Source of the DNA: Comamonadaceae bacterium | GTDB lineage: Bacteria; Pseudomonadota; Gammaproteobacteria; Burkholderiales; Burkholderiaceae_C | Assembly (NCBI GenBank): GCA_947375135.1 | Contig: CANCER010000007.1 | Location: 94,936-158,935 of the forward strand | DNA length: 64,000 nt | Reading direction: 5' to 3' | Shown here: piece after piece, positions 16,132-24,344 of the stretch | Layout: each line of letters begins with the position of its first letter | How positions within the stretch are numbered: the stretch's first letter is position 1 | Notes under the pieces: generated by a model | What the model was told of the DNA's origin: nothing | The model's input: the letters and a program-made list of their open reading frames with translations, nothing else | Database searches by the model: none | Translations under genes and position numbers: made by a program

Positions 16132-17126
16132 GCGGGCAATTTAAAGCCATTCCAGAAGGTGCCGTCCGACAGCACCTTGGACTTGCCCACCAGTTTTTCG
16201 CCACCCGTCTCGGCCAGGATTTTGAACACGCTGGCCACACCGGCTTCGTAATCGGCGTCGGCGCAGGTAGGAATGCCGTTGCGGTAGCCGGTTTTGAGGG
16301 CCAGAAAGGTGGCTTGGTCTTCTGCACGCATCAGGGGCTTGAGGCGCTCCCACTCCGCGTCGCTACGAGCCATGATGGATTTGGCTTCCATGGAGGCCGC
16401 CATAAAGCGCTCCATGGTTTGCGGGTTCTGGTTGGCCCAGTCTTCGCGGAACACCCAGCCGATCAAGGGAACGGGTTTGTCCACCCCCAGGCCCGCCAGG
16501 ATGTCGGGCAGCTTGATCAGCGGTCGCATGCCGTTGGCTTCCAGTCGGGCATCAAAATGCCAGACGTTCAGCGCCGCGTTCACTTGGCCCGACAGCGCCA
16601 GCTCATTGAGCAGGGGCGGCGCGGCATACACCGGCTTGGCGGCAGTGGCCAGGTCCATACCGAGCTTCTTATTGGCGTAGGCGCGCAGCAGCAACCAGGT
16701 CTTGTCGGACGGGCCGCCGCTGATGCCGATCGATTTGCCTTTGAGATCGGCCAGGCTGCGCAGGCCGCTGTCGGCTTTGACCATGACCGAGCCCACGGCA
16801 TTGGAATAGGGGGTGAAGGTGTAGGCACTGCCTTCCGCGCGCTGGCGCGTGACCCAGATCCAGTCGGACACGATGACATCCACCGCGCCGCCCTGCAGGG
16901 CCACGGTGGAGGCATCGCCCGAGGCGAGCGGCACGATCTTCAGATTCAGGCCGCGTTTTTGTGCCAGTTTGTGGGCCTGCATGACGTCCAGTTCCCAGGC
17001 CACTGTTCCAAACTGGAGCACTCCCACGCGCAGTGTTGCACCGCCTCCATCGGCCGCAGGGACCGTGGTGGCAAACAAGGCCATCAAAAGGCCGAAAAGG
17101 AGTGGGATCAGGGTGCGCTGGAACAT
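16116..17126 (-). CDS. ABC transporter substrate-binding protein (NMT1/THI5-like)
   Basis: This 336-residue periplasmic protein has a signal peptide (MFQRTLIPLLFGLLMALFAT, cleavage near VPAADG) and a type II binding fold of the NitT/TauT class: LRVGVLQFGTVAWELDVMQA, then GGAVDVIVSDWIW, and LKGKSIGISGGPSDKTWLLL where the ligand pocket closes. It delivers the unknown substrate to the permease at 15358. A short ORF for an exported unknown protein lies 87 bases upstream on the same strand and may belong to the same transcript. Confidence 0.9.
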   Translation of the reverse strand: MFQRTLIPLLFGLLMALFATTVPAADGGGATLRVGVLQFGTVAWELDVMQAHKLAQKRGLNLKIVPLASGDASTVALQGGAVDVIVSDWIWVTRQRAEGSAYTFTPYSNAVGSVMVKADSGLRSLADLKGKSIGISGGPSDKTWLLLRAYANKKLGMDLATAAKPVYAAPPLLNELALSGQVNAALNVWHFDARLEANGMRPLIKLPDILAGLGVDKPVPLIGWVFREDWANQNPQTMERFMAASMEAKSIMARSDAEWERLKPLMRAEDQATFLALKTGYRNGIPTCADADYEAGVASVFKILAETGGEKLVGKSKVLSDGTFWNGFKLPACPKN

Positions 17127-17213
17127 GAAAAAGCCGAAGCACCCGCAGGTGTTGTCTCGAATGGTGATAAGTTAACACACCCTTTGCAAGGCGCGTGCCA
17201 GTCGGGCCAATCC

Positions 17214-17795
17214 TTAGCGAATCAACAGGCGCTCGATCCAGCGCGCACCCGCAGGCACGTCGTCGCGCAGTGCGGCGTTGTAGGGCGGGGTAGCCAGGTC
17301 ATCGGGGGGTGCGCTGATCAGGTTCAGGTCCACCGCCTGCGGGATGCCGACCAGTCCGGCTTCGTCGCGTTCGAGCCGGTAGTACAAACCGTTCCACAAC
17401 TTGGCGCCGAAGTCTCTGGGCTGCTTGAACAGAAACAACAGGTTGTGCTCCAGCCAGGCGTAGCGGGTGTCGGACACGACGTCCGGATTCTTGTAGGGGT
17501 AGGGTACGTGGCACATCACCTCGTCTGCGCCTTCCAGGCACTTGAACTCTTTCATGGACAGAAAGTGGTCGGTAAAGCGCGCGTGGTCCATGTGCAGAGT
17601 GAAGCCGGTACTGCCGTCGGGCTGTGGTTTGAAGTCGACCGTGCCCATGGGGATGAGCTGCTGGTCCCGGGTCAGGGCGCTGATGCGCTTGGTGCCGGAG
17701 AGCTCCCAGGCCCTGGCGGGCACCAGCTGGGTGAGCAGAAGTACAAGGGTTAAAAAGCGGCAGATGCCGCGCAGGTTGTGAGCGAGGAGTTGCAT
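17214..17795 (-). CDS. Exported protein of unknown function
   Basis: This 193-residue protein is not recognised. It has an N-terminal signal peptide (hydrophobic LTLVLLLTQLVPARAW, cleavage near ARA-W) and a mature part of about 165 residues without membrane segments. Visible features are two cysteines close together (FKCLEGADEVMCHVPYPYKN), which could form a disulfide, and many aromatic residues. It lies between a NitT/TauT-like importer and a cupin/nsrR region, on the same strand as both. A periplasmic accessory role to the importer is possible but not shown. Confidence 0.65.
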   Translation of the reverse strand: MQLLAHNLRGICRFLTLVLLLTQLVPARAWELSGTKRISALTRDQQLIPMGTVDFKPQPDGSTGFTLHMDHARFTDHFLSMKEFKCLEGADEVMCHVPYPYKNPDVVSDTRYAWLEHNLLFLFKQPRDFGAKLWNGLYYRLERDEAGLVGIPQAVDLNLISAPPDDLATPPYNAALRDDVPAGARWIERLLIR

Positions 17796-17918
17796 TGTTT
17801 TTTTGTCCTGATCGTTGTTCGCCTTTGGGCGATAGGGTGGTGACGACCTTTATTGTTGTACTCCCTCCCAAGCAGCTTGCGTGCCAAGGCCCGATCGGGC
17901 TGCAGCGGCGCAGCCTGC

Positions 17919-18086
17919 TTAGCGCAGCGACTCTTCCAGGTCGATTTGCATGGTGAGCCTATCGGCAATGGTGTCGAGTTGGGCGTTGAGCTCCTCCCGG
18001 TCCAGCGACTGCGGTACCTGACTGTGCGCCACCGCTTCAAACAGCGGGTCTGCGCTCATGGGTGCGCTGGTGACGGAGGTGTCCAT
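17919..18086 (-). CDS. Small ORF downstream of the cupin gene (55 residues)
   Basis: The reading frame MDTSVTSAPMSADPLFEAVA ... ending TMQIDLEESLR encodes a small, acidic, probably helical protein. It begins 18 bases after the cupin stop on the same strand. The frame opens further upstream inside the cupin gene, but that part is a shadow. No family is recognised. Its position in the cupin-NsrR neighbourhood makes it a candidate real gene; without homologues its status is uncertain. Confidence 0.45.
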   Translation of the reverse strand: MDTSVTSAPMSADPLFEAVAHSQVPQSLDREELNAQLDTIADRLTMQIDLEESLR

Positions 18087-18103
18087 GTCGCGCACACTGA
18101 TGC

Positions 18104-18433
18104 TTACGGGTGCAGCGCGATGGTGACCAGCGCGGATGCGTCTTCCAGTGCAGTCACACTGTGCGGTACCCGGCCCAGAAGAAACATCAAATGGCCGGCT
18201 TCCAGCAGCGTGGCCTGACCATCTACTTCGATGTTGAGAAGTCCCTCTACGCATTGGATGGTGACTTCCCCGGACAGCTGGTGTGCGGGCATGGACTTGC
18301 CGGCCGGCAGCACCAGACGCATCACTTCCAGTTGGGCGGATTTGAACAGCGCCACCGTGTGCTGATGGCTCAGGTCGTCACCGAAGGGCGTCACTGGAAT
18401 GGGTTCGCCTGACTGTGCGTGGTGTATGGACAT
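18104..18433 (-). CDS. Small cupin-domain protein
   Basis: This 109-residue single cupin has motif 1 around LPAGKSMPAHQLSGEVTIQC and motif 2 around LEAGHLMFLLGRVPHSVTAL. Two histidines (in PAHQ and PHS) and a Glu (SGEV) could hold a metal. It would act in the cytoplasm; no signal peptide is seen. Cupins of this kind are common near denitrification and nitric oxide response genes, and the nsrR-nnrS pair lies less than 1 kb away. The exact role is unknown. Confidence 0.82.
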   Translation of the reverse strand: MSIHHAQSGEPIPVTPFGDDLSHQHTVALFKSAQLEVMRLVLPAGKSMPAHQLSGEVTIQCVEGLLNIEVDGQATLLEAGHLMFLLGRVPHSVTALEDASALVTIALHP

Positions 18434-18624
18434 CGCGGGTGCTCCTGATAGGTGCCGGGTGCTTGCAGTTATACCCCAGGCCCGTGGGCCGCGACTGCAG
18501 ATGCATCAAACCAGCAGCGTAAAACAGGCGCAGCCCAGGGCCCTACGCGCAGGCCGTGCGGTGGGTGTTTCCTGGGTGGGTTCAGAAACGCCGCTCTTGG
18601 TTGCGGGTCAAAAAGGAGGCGCGT

Positions 18625-19086
18625 TTAGGGCGCAGCTGCTTGGGCCTTTTGGGAGGCTGGCATCTGCACGGTGCTGCCGGGTTGCGCCACCAGATCGGCC
18701 AGCGTCACGCCGTCCAGCACGGCCAGATAGCGGCTGGTGGCCTGGTGCAACACGCCCTTGAGCCGGCAATGCGAACTCAGGCGGCATTGGTTGCTGCTGG
18801 GCTCGAAGCACTCCACCATGGCGAAGTCGGTTTCGGTCTGGCGCACCACCGCCCCCAGGTTGATGTCTTTGGCCGGCTTGGACAGGCGCATGCCGCCGCC
18901 GCGTCCGCGCGTGGTTTCCAGCAATCCTTGCGCGCCGAGCTGGTGCACGATCTTGGTCAGATGGCTGCGGGAGATGCTGTGGCCGTCAGCAATCTCGGTA
19001 ATGGTCACCAATTGGTCGCGCAACTGGCAGGCCGCGCAGTACATCAGCACACGCAAGGTGTAGTCGGTCCATTGGGTCAGGCGCAT
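18625..19086 (-). CDS. nsrR: Nitric oxide-sensing repressor NsrR (Rrf2 family)
   Basis: This 153-residue Rrf2 protein has a winged helix (MRLTQWTDYTLRVLMYCA; ISRSHLTKIVHQLGAQGLLE; wing GRGGGMRL) and three cysteines at 93, 101 and 107 (VEC ... QCRLSSHC) that bind the Fe-S cluster; Asp8 is the usual fourth ligand. Nitric oxide destroys the cluster and derepresses targets. The ATG at 19086 gives the canonical N-terminus; the frame also has an ATG at 19125, but that one lies inside an operator-like palindrome. It is divergent from the nnrS transcript with two NsrR-like sites between, so autoregulation is likely. Confidence 0.9.
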   Translation of the reverse strand: MRLTQWTDYTLRVLMYCAACQLRDQLVTITEIADGHSISRSHLTKIVHQLGAQGLLETTRGRGGGMRLSKPAKDINLGAVVRQTETDFAMVECFEPSSNQCRLSSHCRLKGVLHQATSRYLAVLDGVTLADLVAQPGSTVQMPASQKAQAAAP

Positions 19087-19112
19087 CGGTTTTGTGCTTC
19101 GCTCAAACAAAG

Positions 19113-19129
19113 ATTCATTCTGCATGAAT
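19113..19129. promoter_or_regulatory. NsrR-like operator (imperfect palindrome)
   Basis: ATTCATTCTGCATGAAT is a 17-base palindrome with 7 of 8 arm positions matching. It resembles the NsrR half-site ATGCATTT / AAATGCAT. It lies 27 bases upstream of the nsrR ATG and its centre is 34 bases from that of the second site. Confidence 0.6.
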
Positions 19130-19146
19130 TTTATTTACTACAATAC

Positions 19147-19163
19147 ATTCATTTTAAATGAAT
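19147..19163. promoter_or_regulatory. NsrR operator (perfect palindrome)
   Basis: ATTCATTTTAAATGAAT is an exact 8-1-8 palindrome and close to the NsrR consensus, with flanking AC and CTT bases extending the likeness. It lies 20 bases before the ATG of the small Cys-rich gene that precedes nnrS, where bound NsrR would block transcription. Confidence 0.8.
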
Positions 19164-19182
19164 CTTTTAAGGAACGACTGCC

Positions 19183-19380
19183 ATGAACGCTCGCCTGCAG
19201 ACCACCCAGCCTCCAGCTTTTGAACGCGACGCTGAACAATCCCTGGACCATATCGCGGTTGAGTTGCCTGGCGCCACCGGCGAGGCCGGCCTGGGCCCGT
19301 GCCCTGCGCCGGCCTCGCTGCAAAAAGCCGATCAGCCTCTGCCTGCCAAGTCGCCTTGCTGTGGATGCTGTGGCGGATAG
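19183..19380 (+). CDS. Small Cys-rich protein upstream of nnrS (65 residues)
   Basis: The 65-residue ORF starts MNARLQTTQPPAFERDAEQS and ends KSPCCGCCGG. AAGGA lies 8 bases before the ATG. The body is Pro/Ala-rich and probably unstructured; five of the last ten residues belong to a CC-G-CC cluster plus its preceding residues, and the only other Cys is in LGPCPAP. It is the first gene after the NsrR palindrome and nnrS follows 48 bases later, so it should be induced by nitric oxide. I recognise no family. The tail could bind a metal or react with NO, which is inference. Confidence 0.65.
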   Translation: MNARLQTTQPPAFERDAEQSLDHIAVELPGATGEAGLGPCPAPASLQKADQPLPAKSPCCGCCGG

Positions 19381-19428
19381 GTCGGAGTTCTTCTTGATTC
19401 CCCGCACGCTGGAAAAAGGCATCTTCCC

Positions 19429-20622
19429 ATGTCCCTGTTGATCTCGATTGCAGAGGCTCCGCGCCCCGCGTCCAAACCTGGCTTTGCCTTGTGGGCGCTG
19501 GGTTTCAGGCCCTTCTATTTGCTGGCCAGCGGCTTTGCTGCCCTGTCGATTGCACTGTGGGGGCTGCAGTTGTCCGGCCTTGTTCCCCACGCCTATTTGC
19601 AGGGGCCGCTGTGGCACGCGCATGAAATGCTGTTTGGCTTTGCGATGGCGGTGGTGGTGGGCTTTTTACTGACCGCAGGGCGCAACTGGTCTGGGCAGGC
19701 CACGCCCACGGGCATGTGGCTGGCGGCCCTGGCGGCGCTGTGGTTGGCCGGCCGTATTCTGGTGCTCACGCCTTTTGGCTGGACTGCCGCCCTGGTGTGC
19801 AGCGCCTTCCCGCTGGCGGCCGCCGTGGCTCTGGGCATTCCTTTTTACAAGGCGCGCAATACGCGTAACTACTTCTTTGTGGGCCTGCTACTGCTCATGG
19901 GGCTGGCCCAGTTGGGGGTGCACCTCAGTGCGCTGGGCGTATGGCAACTTCCGGGCTGGGTCGGCATTCAGCTCGGTCTGGATGGAATGCTGTTTGTCAT
20001 GACCGTGATGGCCGGGCGGGTCACGCCCCTGTTTACCAACAACGGTGTGCGCGGTGCCAAGGCCGCGCGCCATCCGGTGGTGGAAAAGCTGGCGTTGGGT
20101 CTGGTCCTGGCTTTGCTGCTGGCCGACCTGCTGCACCTTAGCGGCTGGCCACTGGCCCTGCTGGCACTGGCGGCCTCGGCGGCACACAGTGTGCGCTGGC
20201 TGCTCTGGCGGCCCTGGAAGACCTTGCGCGTGCCGCTGGTCTGGGTGCTGCACATGGCCTATGCCTGGATACCGGTGCACCTGTTGCTGCGCGCGCTGGC
20301 CGAGTTGGCGTGGTTGCCGGCCTCGGCCGCTACCCACGCGCTGACCGCCGGCGCCATCGGCTGCATGGTGATCGGCATGATGACGCGCACTGCGTTGGGC
20401 CACACCGGCCGCATGCTGCGTGCCGGGCCGACCGAGTGGGCCTGCTATGCCCTGGTCGGAGGGGCTGCGCTGGTCCGCGTATTTGTGCCGCTGCTGCTGC
20501 CGGCATCTGCCTACCAGGCGGTCCTCATCGCGTCGGTGTTGTGGTCTTGCGGCTTTGGCTGGTATGCCGTTCGCTACTGGCCCATTCTCAGCAGGGCAAG
20601 GCCGGACGGGCATCCTGGCTAG
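19429..20622 (+). CDS. nnrS: NnrS, nitric oxide response membrane protein
   Basis: This 397-residue integral membrane protein has about twelve hydrophobic segments. Family marks are FALWALGFRPFYLLA at the N-terminus, GPLWHAHEMLFGFAMAVVVG and MTVMAGRVTPLFTNNGVR in the middle, and MMTRTALGHTGR near the end. NnrS proteins are described as haem- and copper-containing and protect against nitrosative stress during denitrification or host attack. AAAAAGG lies 9 bases before the ATG. Expression should follow the NsrR site at 19147. Confidence 0.95.
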   Translation: MSLLISIAEAPRPASKPGFALWALGFRPFYLLASGFAALSIALWGLQLSGLVPHAYLQGPLWHAHEMLFGFAMAVVVGFLLTAGRNWSGQATPTGMWLAALAALWLAGRILVLTPFGWTAALVCSAFPLAAAVALGIPFYKARNTRNYFFVGLLLLMGLAQLGVHLSALGVWQLPGWVGIQLGLDGMLFVMTVMAGRVTPLFTNNGVRGAKAARHPVVEKLALGLVLALLLADLLHLSGWPLALLALAASAAHSVRWLLWRPWKTLRVPLVWVLHMAYAWIPVHLLLRALAELAWLPASAATHALTAGAIGCMVIGMMTRTALGHTGRMLRAGPTEWACYALVGGAALVRVFVPLLLPASAYQAVLIASVLWSCGFGWYAVRYWPILSRARPDGHPG

Positions 20623-20738
20623 GCCGCTTGCCCTTGCACGATGGCTCGTGGTTCCTGCGCCGGAGATTGTTGGAGAAGGTGACTCCGCACACACCGTGTC
20701 GCCGGACTGCGGGCCCGGGTGGATGCACCTGCGGAATG

Positions 20739-20772
20739 GGCGGCACTGTGAAGGGTTTTTTACAGTGCCGCC
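20739..20772. other. Long perfect hairpin in the 295-base gap after nnrS
   Basis: GGCGGCACTGT (20739-20749) and ACAGTGCCGCC (20762-20772) form an exact 11-bp stem around a 12-base loop that carries six T. There is no U-run after the stem on either strand, so it is not a standard terminator. It could be an mRNA 3' end structure for nnrS or an operator. I see no gene in the rest of 20623-20917; it holds only the upstream region of the Cache gene. Confidence 0.6.
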
Positions 20773-20917
20773 AGCGTTTGTGCAGCCGGCCTTGCACCTG
20801 TTTCAATTTGAGAACGATGCTGGCGGGGTTGATATACGTCATGTCTTTTGGGCGCCAATCGCAATAGCCTTGGCAGTGGGGATTCAAGGGATCACCCGCA
20901 CATAAACAGGAGCATTT

Positions 20918-21808
20918 ATGACATTTCGTTTTTCCGCACTCTTCAGTCTGATTCTTGCCGCAGGCTTTGCTTTCTTACCGCAGGTCCATGCGCTGGACGC
21001 GACCAACCCCCAGCATCTGGGCTCGATTGAGCGTGCCAAGGCCGGGCGCGCAACCGAATTGCTGGATGCTGCCGTGGCTTACTTGAAGCGCAACGGGCCC
21101 GAGAAAGCCTTTGAAGCCTTCAACGTGCAGCAGGGCACCTTTGTCTACGGCCCCTACTATGTGTATGTGGTGGGCCCGGATGGTTTCTTGTATGCCAATG
21201 GCGGAAATCAAATGTCTCTGGCCGGACACAATGTGCTGGACATGCGCGACGCGGCCGGCAAGCCCATGATTCGTGACTTGATTGCGGCGGCCGAGCAAAG
21301 TCCCAACGGCGCCATCCAGTACCGTTGGCTCAACCCTGAAGAGAACCATGTTGATCTCAAGATCAGCCTGTATTCCAAGGTCGACAAATACATCGTCAGC
21401 GTCGGCTACTACACCTCGCGCGCCACGCAGAAAGAGGCCCAGGCCCTGTTGGACCGGGCCGTGGCTTTTCTGCAGCAAAGCGGCAGCGAAAAGGCTTTTG
21501 CTGCGTTTAACAACCCGCAAGGTGGCTTCACCCATGACGACGAGTACGTGTTTGCCCTTGGCCTGGAAGACGGTCGCTACCGCGCCTCGGGCGCCGCACC
21601 CCAACTCAATGGCATGGATGTGCGCGGTATGAAGGACGCGGCCGGTCAAGCGCTCTTTGAAGACATGATTGCAGTGGCCAAGACCAAGGGCCATGGCACC
21701 GTGGAATACGTGTGGCGTAACCCGGCCACCAATGCGGTGGAGAGCAAGCACACGCTGGTTCAGCGTGTGGGCGATGTGCTGCTGGGTGTGGGCTACTACA
21801 CGAAGTAG
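20918..21808 (+). CDS. Secreted protein with two tandem Cache domains
   Basis: This 296-residue periplasmic protein has a signal peptide (MTFRFSALFSLILAAGFAFL, cleavage near VHALDA) and two homologous single-Cache units. Unit 1 (about 42-165) has LLDAAVAYLKRNGPEKAFEA, YVYVVGPDGFLYANG and DKYIVSVGYYT; unit 2 (about 170-296) has LLDRAVAFLQQSGSEKAFAA, EYVFALGLEDGRYRASG and DVLLGVGYYTK. Cache domains normally sense small ligands outside the membrane for chemoreceptors or kinases, but this protein has no signalling domain or membrane anchor, so it may be a free ligand-binding protein. AGGAG precedes the ATG. A hairpin terminator follows. Confidence 0.85.
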   Translation: MTFRFSALFSLILAAGFAFLPQVHALDATNPQHLGSIERAKAGRATELLDAAVAYLKRNGPEKAFEAFNVQQGTFVYGPYYVYVVGPDGFLYANGGNQMSLAGHNVLDMRDAAGKPMIRDLIAAAEQSPNGAIQYRWLNPEENHVDLKISLYSKVDKYIVSVGYYTSRATQKEAQALLDRAVAFLQQSGSEKAFAAFNNPQGGFTHDDEYVFALGLEDGRYRASGAAPQLNGMDVRGMKDAAGQALFEDMIAVAKTKGHGTVEYVWRNPATNAVESKHTLVQRVGDVLLGVGYYTK

Positions 21809-21824
21809 CACTAACAGGCAAAGG

Positions 21825-21844
21825 AGGCCCTTTCGGGCCTGTTT
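21825..21844 (+). terminator. Probable intrinsic terminator after the Cache gene
   Basis: AGGCCC-TTTC-GGGCCT forms a 6-bp stem followed by GTTTGT. An overlapping longer pairing, AACAGGC (21813) with GCCTGTT (21837), is also possible. It lies 16 bases after the stop codon. Confidence 0.7.
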
Positions 21845-21935
21845 GTCATGCCGCAAGTTCCGCGTAGCCTGACTACCCTACACTAAGGGGAAACCCTAGG
21901 TAACCGTGCTTTTGGGTGGTCACCGGAAAATAAAG

Positions 21936-24296
21936 ATGTTTTCATTCTTCAGCCTTAGCCCCTTTCAGAATCGTTTACCCGCGGACCTGGACACCCACGC
22001 CAAGCAATCCCACCGTTTACTGACCAGTGTGGCGCACCACCGCCAGAAGATCTCCAAAAGCCAGGTGCAGCGCAGTTTGGAGCTGAGCAAGCAAATGGCC
22101 TTGACGCAGCAGGCGCTGCTGGCAGCCATGGGCAGCGGCGCTGCGCTCAAGCTGGCCTCCGATTACGGTCTGGACGCCACCCAGCGCCTGGCCCTGACCG
22201 TGGACGTGCTGCGCGAACGCGGCAACAACGACAAGGCCCACGAGGAGGCCGGCACACCGCCGGTGCTGGATTACGCCTACAAGATGGTCATTGATGGCCG
22301 CACGCTGGAGCGCCCCGTCAATTACCAATTGCTCGAAATCCTGCCGCCCAAGGGTGTCAAAGTGGTGGAGGCCAAGCGGCCCTACATGATCATTGACCCG
22401 CGCGCAGGCCACGGCGCCGGTATCGGCGGCTTCAAGCCCGATAGCCAGGTGGGCGTGGCCCTGCGTGCCGGCCATCCGGTGTATTTTGTGGTGTTCCGCC
22501 AACACCCCGAACCCGGCCAGACCCTGGTCGATGTGATGCATGCCGAGGCGGGCTTCCTGCGCGAAATTGCACGCCGCCACCCTGGCTCCAACAAGCCCGT
22601 GGTGGTGGGAAACTGCCAGGGCGGCTGGGCCACTCTCATTCTGGCGGCCGCCAACCCGGAACTCAGCGGCCCGCTGGTACTCAATGGCGCCCCGGTGTCC
22701 ACCTGGTCCGGCCAGGTCGGCGAAAGCCCCATGCGCTACAACGGCGGTTTGCTGGGCGGCGTCATGCCGGCCATGCTGATTTCGGACCTGGGCGGCGGCG
22801 AATTTGATGGCGCGCATCTGGTGTCCAACTTTGAGATGCTCAACCCCAGTCGCAACTTTTTCGGCAAGTACTACGACTTGTTCGCCGATGTGGACACCAA
22901 GCGCCAGAGCTTTCTGGAGTTCGAAAAATGGTGGGGCGGCTTCCACTTCACCAACGAGGCCGAGATCCGCTGGATCGTCGAGCAATTGTTTGTCGGCAAC
23001 AAGCTGGCGCGTGGTCAGGCCCAACTCGAGCCGGGCAAGACACTGGACCTCAAGGCCATCCGCTCGCCCATCATCGTGTTTGCCAGCCGTGGCGACAACA
23101 TCACGCCGCCACAGCAGGCGCTCAACTGGATTGTGGACACCTTTGTGGATGAGCAGGAAATCCGCGTTCGCGGCCAGCGCATCGTCTACATGGTGCACGA
23201 CAAGGTAGGCCATCTCGGTATTTTTGTGTCCTCATCGATTGCGCGCAAAGAGCACACCGAGATGACTTCCACACTCAAGACCATCGAAGCACTGGCGCCC
23301 GGTTTGTACGAGATGAAAATCGACGAGACCGAAGGCGATGAGGGCAACGAGCACTTCTTCGTCAGCTTCCATGACCGCAAGATGCAGGACATTTTGACTA
23401 CGGTCGTCAACGACCGTGAACAGGAAAAAGACTTTGCCACCGTGGCCCGCCTGTCGGAACTGGGCGCACAAACCTATGAAAAGGCGCTGCGCCCGGTGCT
23501 CCAAAGCATGGTCACGCAACAATCGGCCGATGCATTGCGCGACGCCCACCCTTCGCGCGTGAGCCGCAAGATGTTTTCTGACGCCAACCCCCTGCTGCCC
23601 ATGCTGGAGCCGCTGGTGCAGTGGGCGCGTGACAACCGCCAGAAGACCCCACCGGACAACCCGTTCCTGGCCGTCGAGCGCTTGATGGCCAACAGCCTCA
23701 TGCAGACCATGGATTTGATCCGCGACCTGCGCGATGCCAGCTACGAAAACACCTTTCTGGCGATCTATGGCACACCCCTGATGCGTGCGCTGGGTCAGGT
23801 CGGGATCGACACCCCGATGGAGCAGGCCGCCTCCGACATGCGCCACATGCCGGAAGTGAACAAGGCGCTCGCCGCCATGGAGCAAGGCGATCTGGCTGCC
23901 GCCGTGATCCGCATGCTCGTGTTGCTGGCCGGCTCGCGCGGCTCGGTGCGCAAAGACCGTCTGGAGCGTTCGGCCCTGGTGCTCAGCAGCACCGAGCCCT
24001 TCAAGTCGATGGGCGCGGAACGCCGCGCCGAATTGATTCAGCAGCAGTCCATCATTGCGGAGTTCGAGCCCCAGCGCGCCGTGCAGTCGCTGCCTGTGCT
24101 GCTCAAGACGGCCGATGACCGCCAGAATGCGCTGGACGTTGTGAACCACATCCTGGGCGCACGCGCCGAGATGGAGCCCCATTCGCTGGAATTGATCCAA
24201 CGTATGGAAAGCCTGCTGGGTGCGCAGGACCATGGTGCCAGCGCGCCTGCAGCGGCAAGAAAATCAACGGTCAAGAAAGCAATCACGCCCCGATAG
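21936..24296 (+). CDS. DUF3141 alpha/beta-hydrolase (PHA synthase-like)
   Basis: This is a 786-residue DUF3141 protein. The N-terminal half is an alpha/beta-hydrolase related to PhaC: the nucleophile elbow is GNCQGGW, with Cys227 in place of Ser as in PHA synthases, and VFASRGDNITPPQQALNWI carries the likely acidic residue, and DKVGHLGIFVS the likely His. The C-terminal 350 residues are helical and specific to DUF3141. Polymerase, thioesterase and acyl-transferase activities are all conceivable. The ATG at 21936 is preferred over a GTG 30 bases upstream, but neither has a strong ribosome site. A CoA-transferase gene follows 48 bases later, which suggests a joint acyl-CoA role. Confidence 0.85.
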   Translation: MFSFFSLSPFQNRLPADLDTHAKQSHRLLTSVAHHRQKISKSQVQRSLELSKQMALTQQALLAAMGSGAALKLASDYGLDATQRLALTVDVLRERGNNDKAHEEAGTPPVLDYAYKMVIDGRTLERPVNYQLLEILPPKGVKVVEAKRPYMIIDPRAGHGAGIGGFKPDSQVGVALRAGHPVYFVVFRQHPEPGQTLVDVMHAEAGFLREIARRHPGSNKPVVVGNCQGGWATLILAAANPELSGPLVLNGAPVSTWSGQVGESPMRYNGGLLGGVMPAMLISDLGGGEFDGAHLVSNFEMLNPSRNFFGKYYDLFADVDTKRQSFLEFEKWWGGFHFTNEAEIRWIVEQLFVGNKLARGQAQLEPGKTLDLKAIRSPIIVFASRGDNITPPQQALNWIVDTFVDEQEIRVRGQRIVYMVHDKVGHLGIFVSSSIARKEHTEMTSTLKTIEALAPGLYEMKIDETEGDEGNEHFFVSFHDRKMQDILTTVVNDREQEKDFATVARLSELGAQTYEKALRPVLQSMVTQQSADALRDAHPSRVSRKMFSDANPLLPMLEPLVQWARDNRQKTPPDNPFLAVERLMANSLMQTMDLIRDLRDASYENTFLAIYGTPLMRALGQVGIDTPMEQAASDMRHMPEVNKALAAMEQGDLAAAVIRMLVLLAGSRGSVRKDRLERSALVLSSTEPFKSMGAERRAELIQQQSIIAEFEPQRAVQSLPVLLKTADDRQNALDVVNHILGARAEMEPHSLELIQRMESLLGAQDHGASAPAAARKSTVKKAITPR

Positions 24297-24344
24297 GCTG
24301 CGCCATACAGGATGGCCGCAGGGGTGAAGCAAGGAGCCCCAGGT

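Noticed and set aside
22017..24233. Two long antisense frames under the DUF3141 gene
   Set aside because: They mirror the codon bias of the real gene on the other strand and show no conserved motif.
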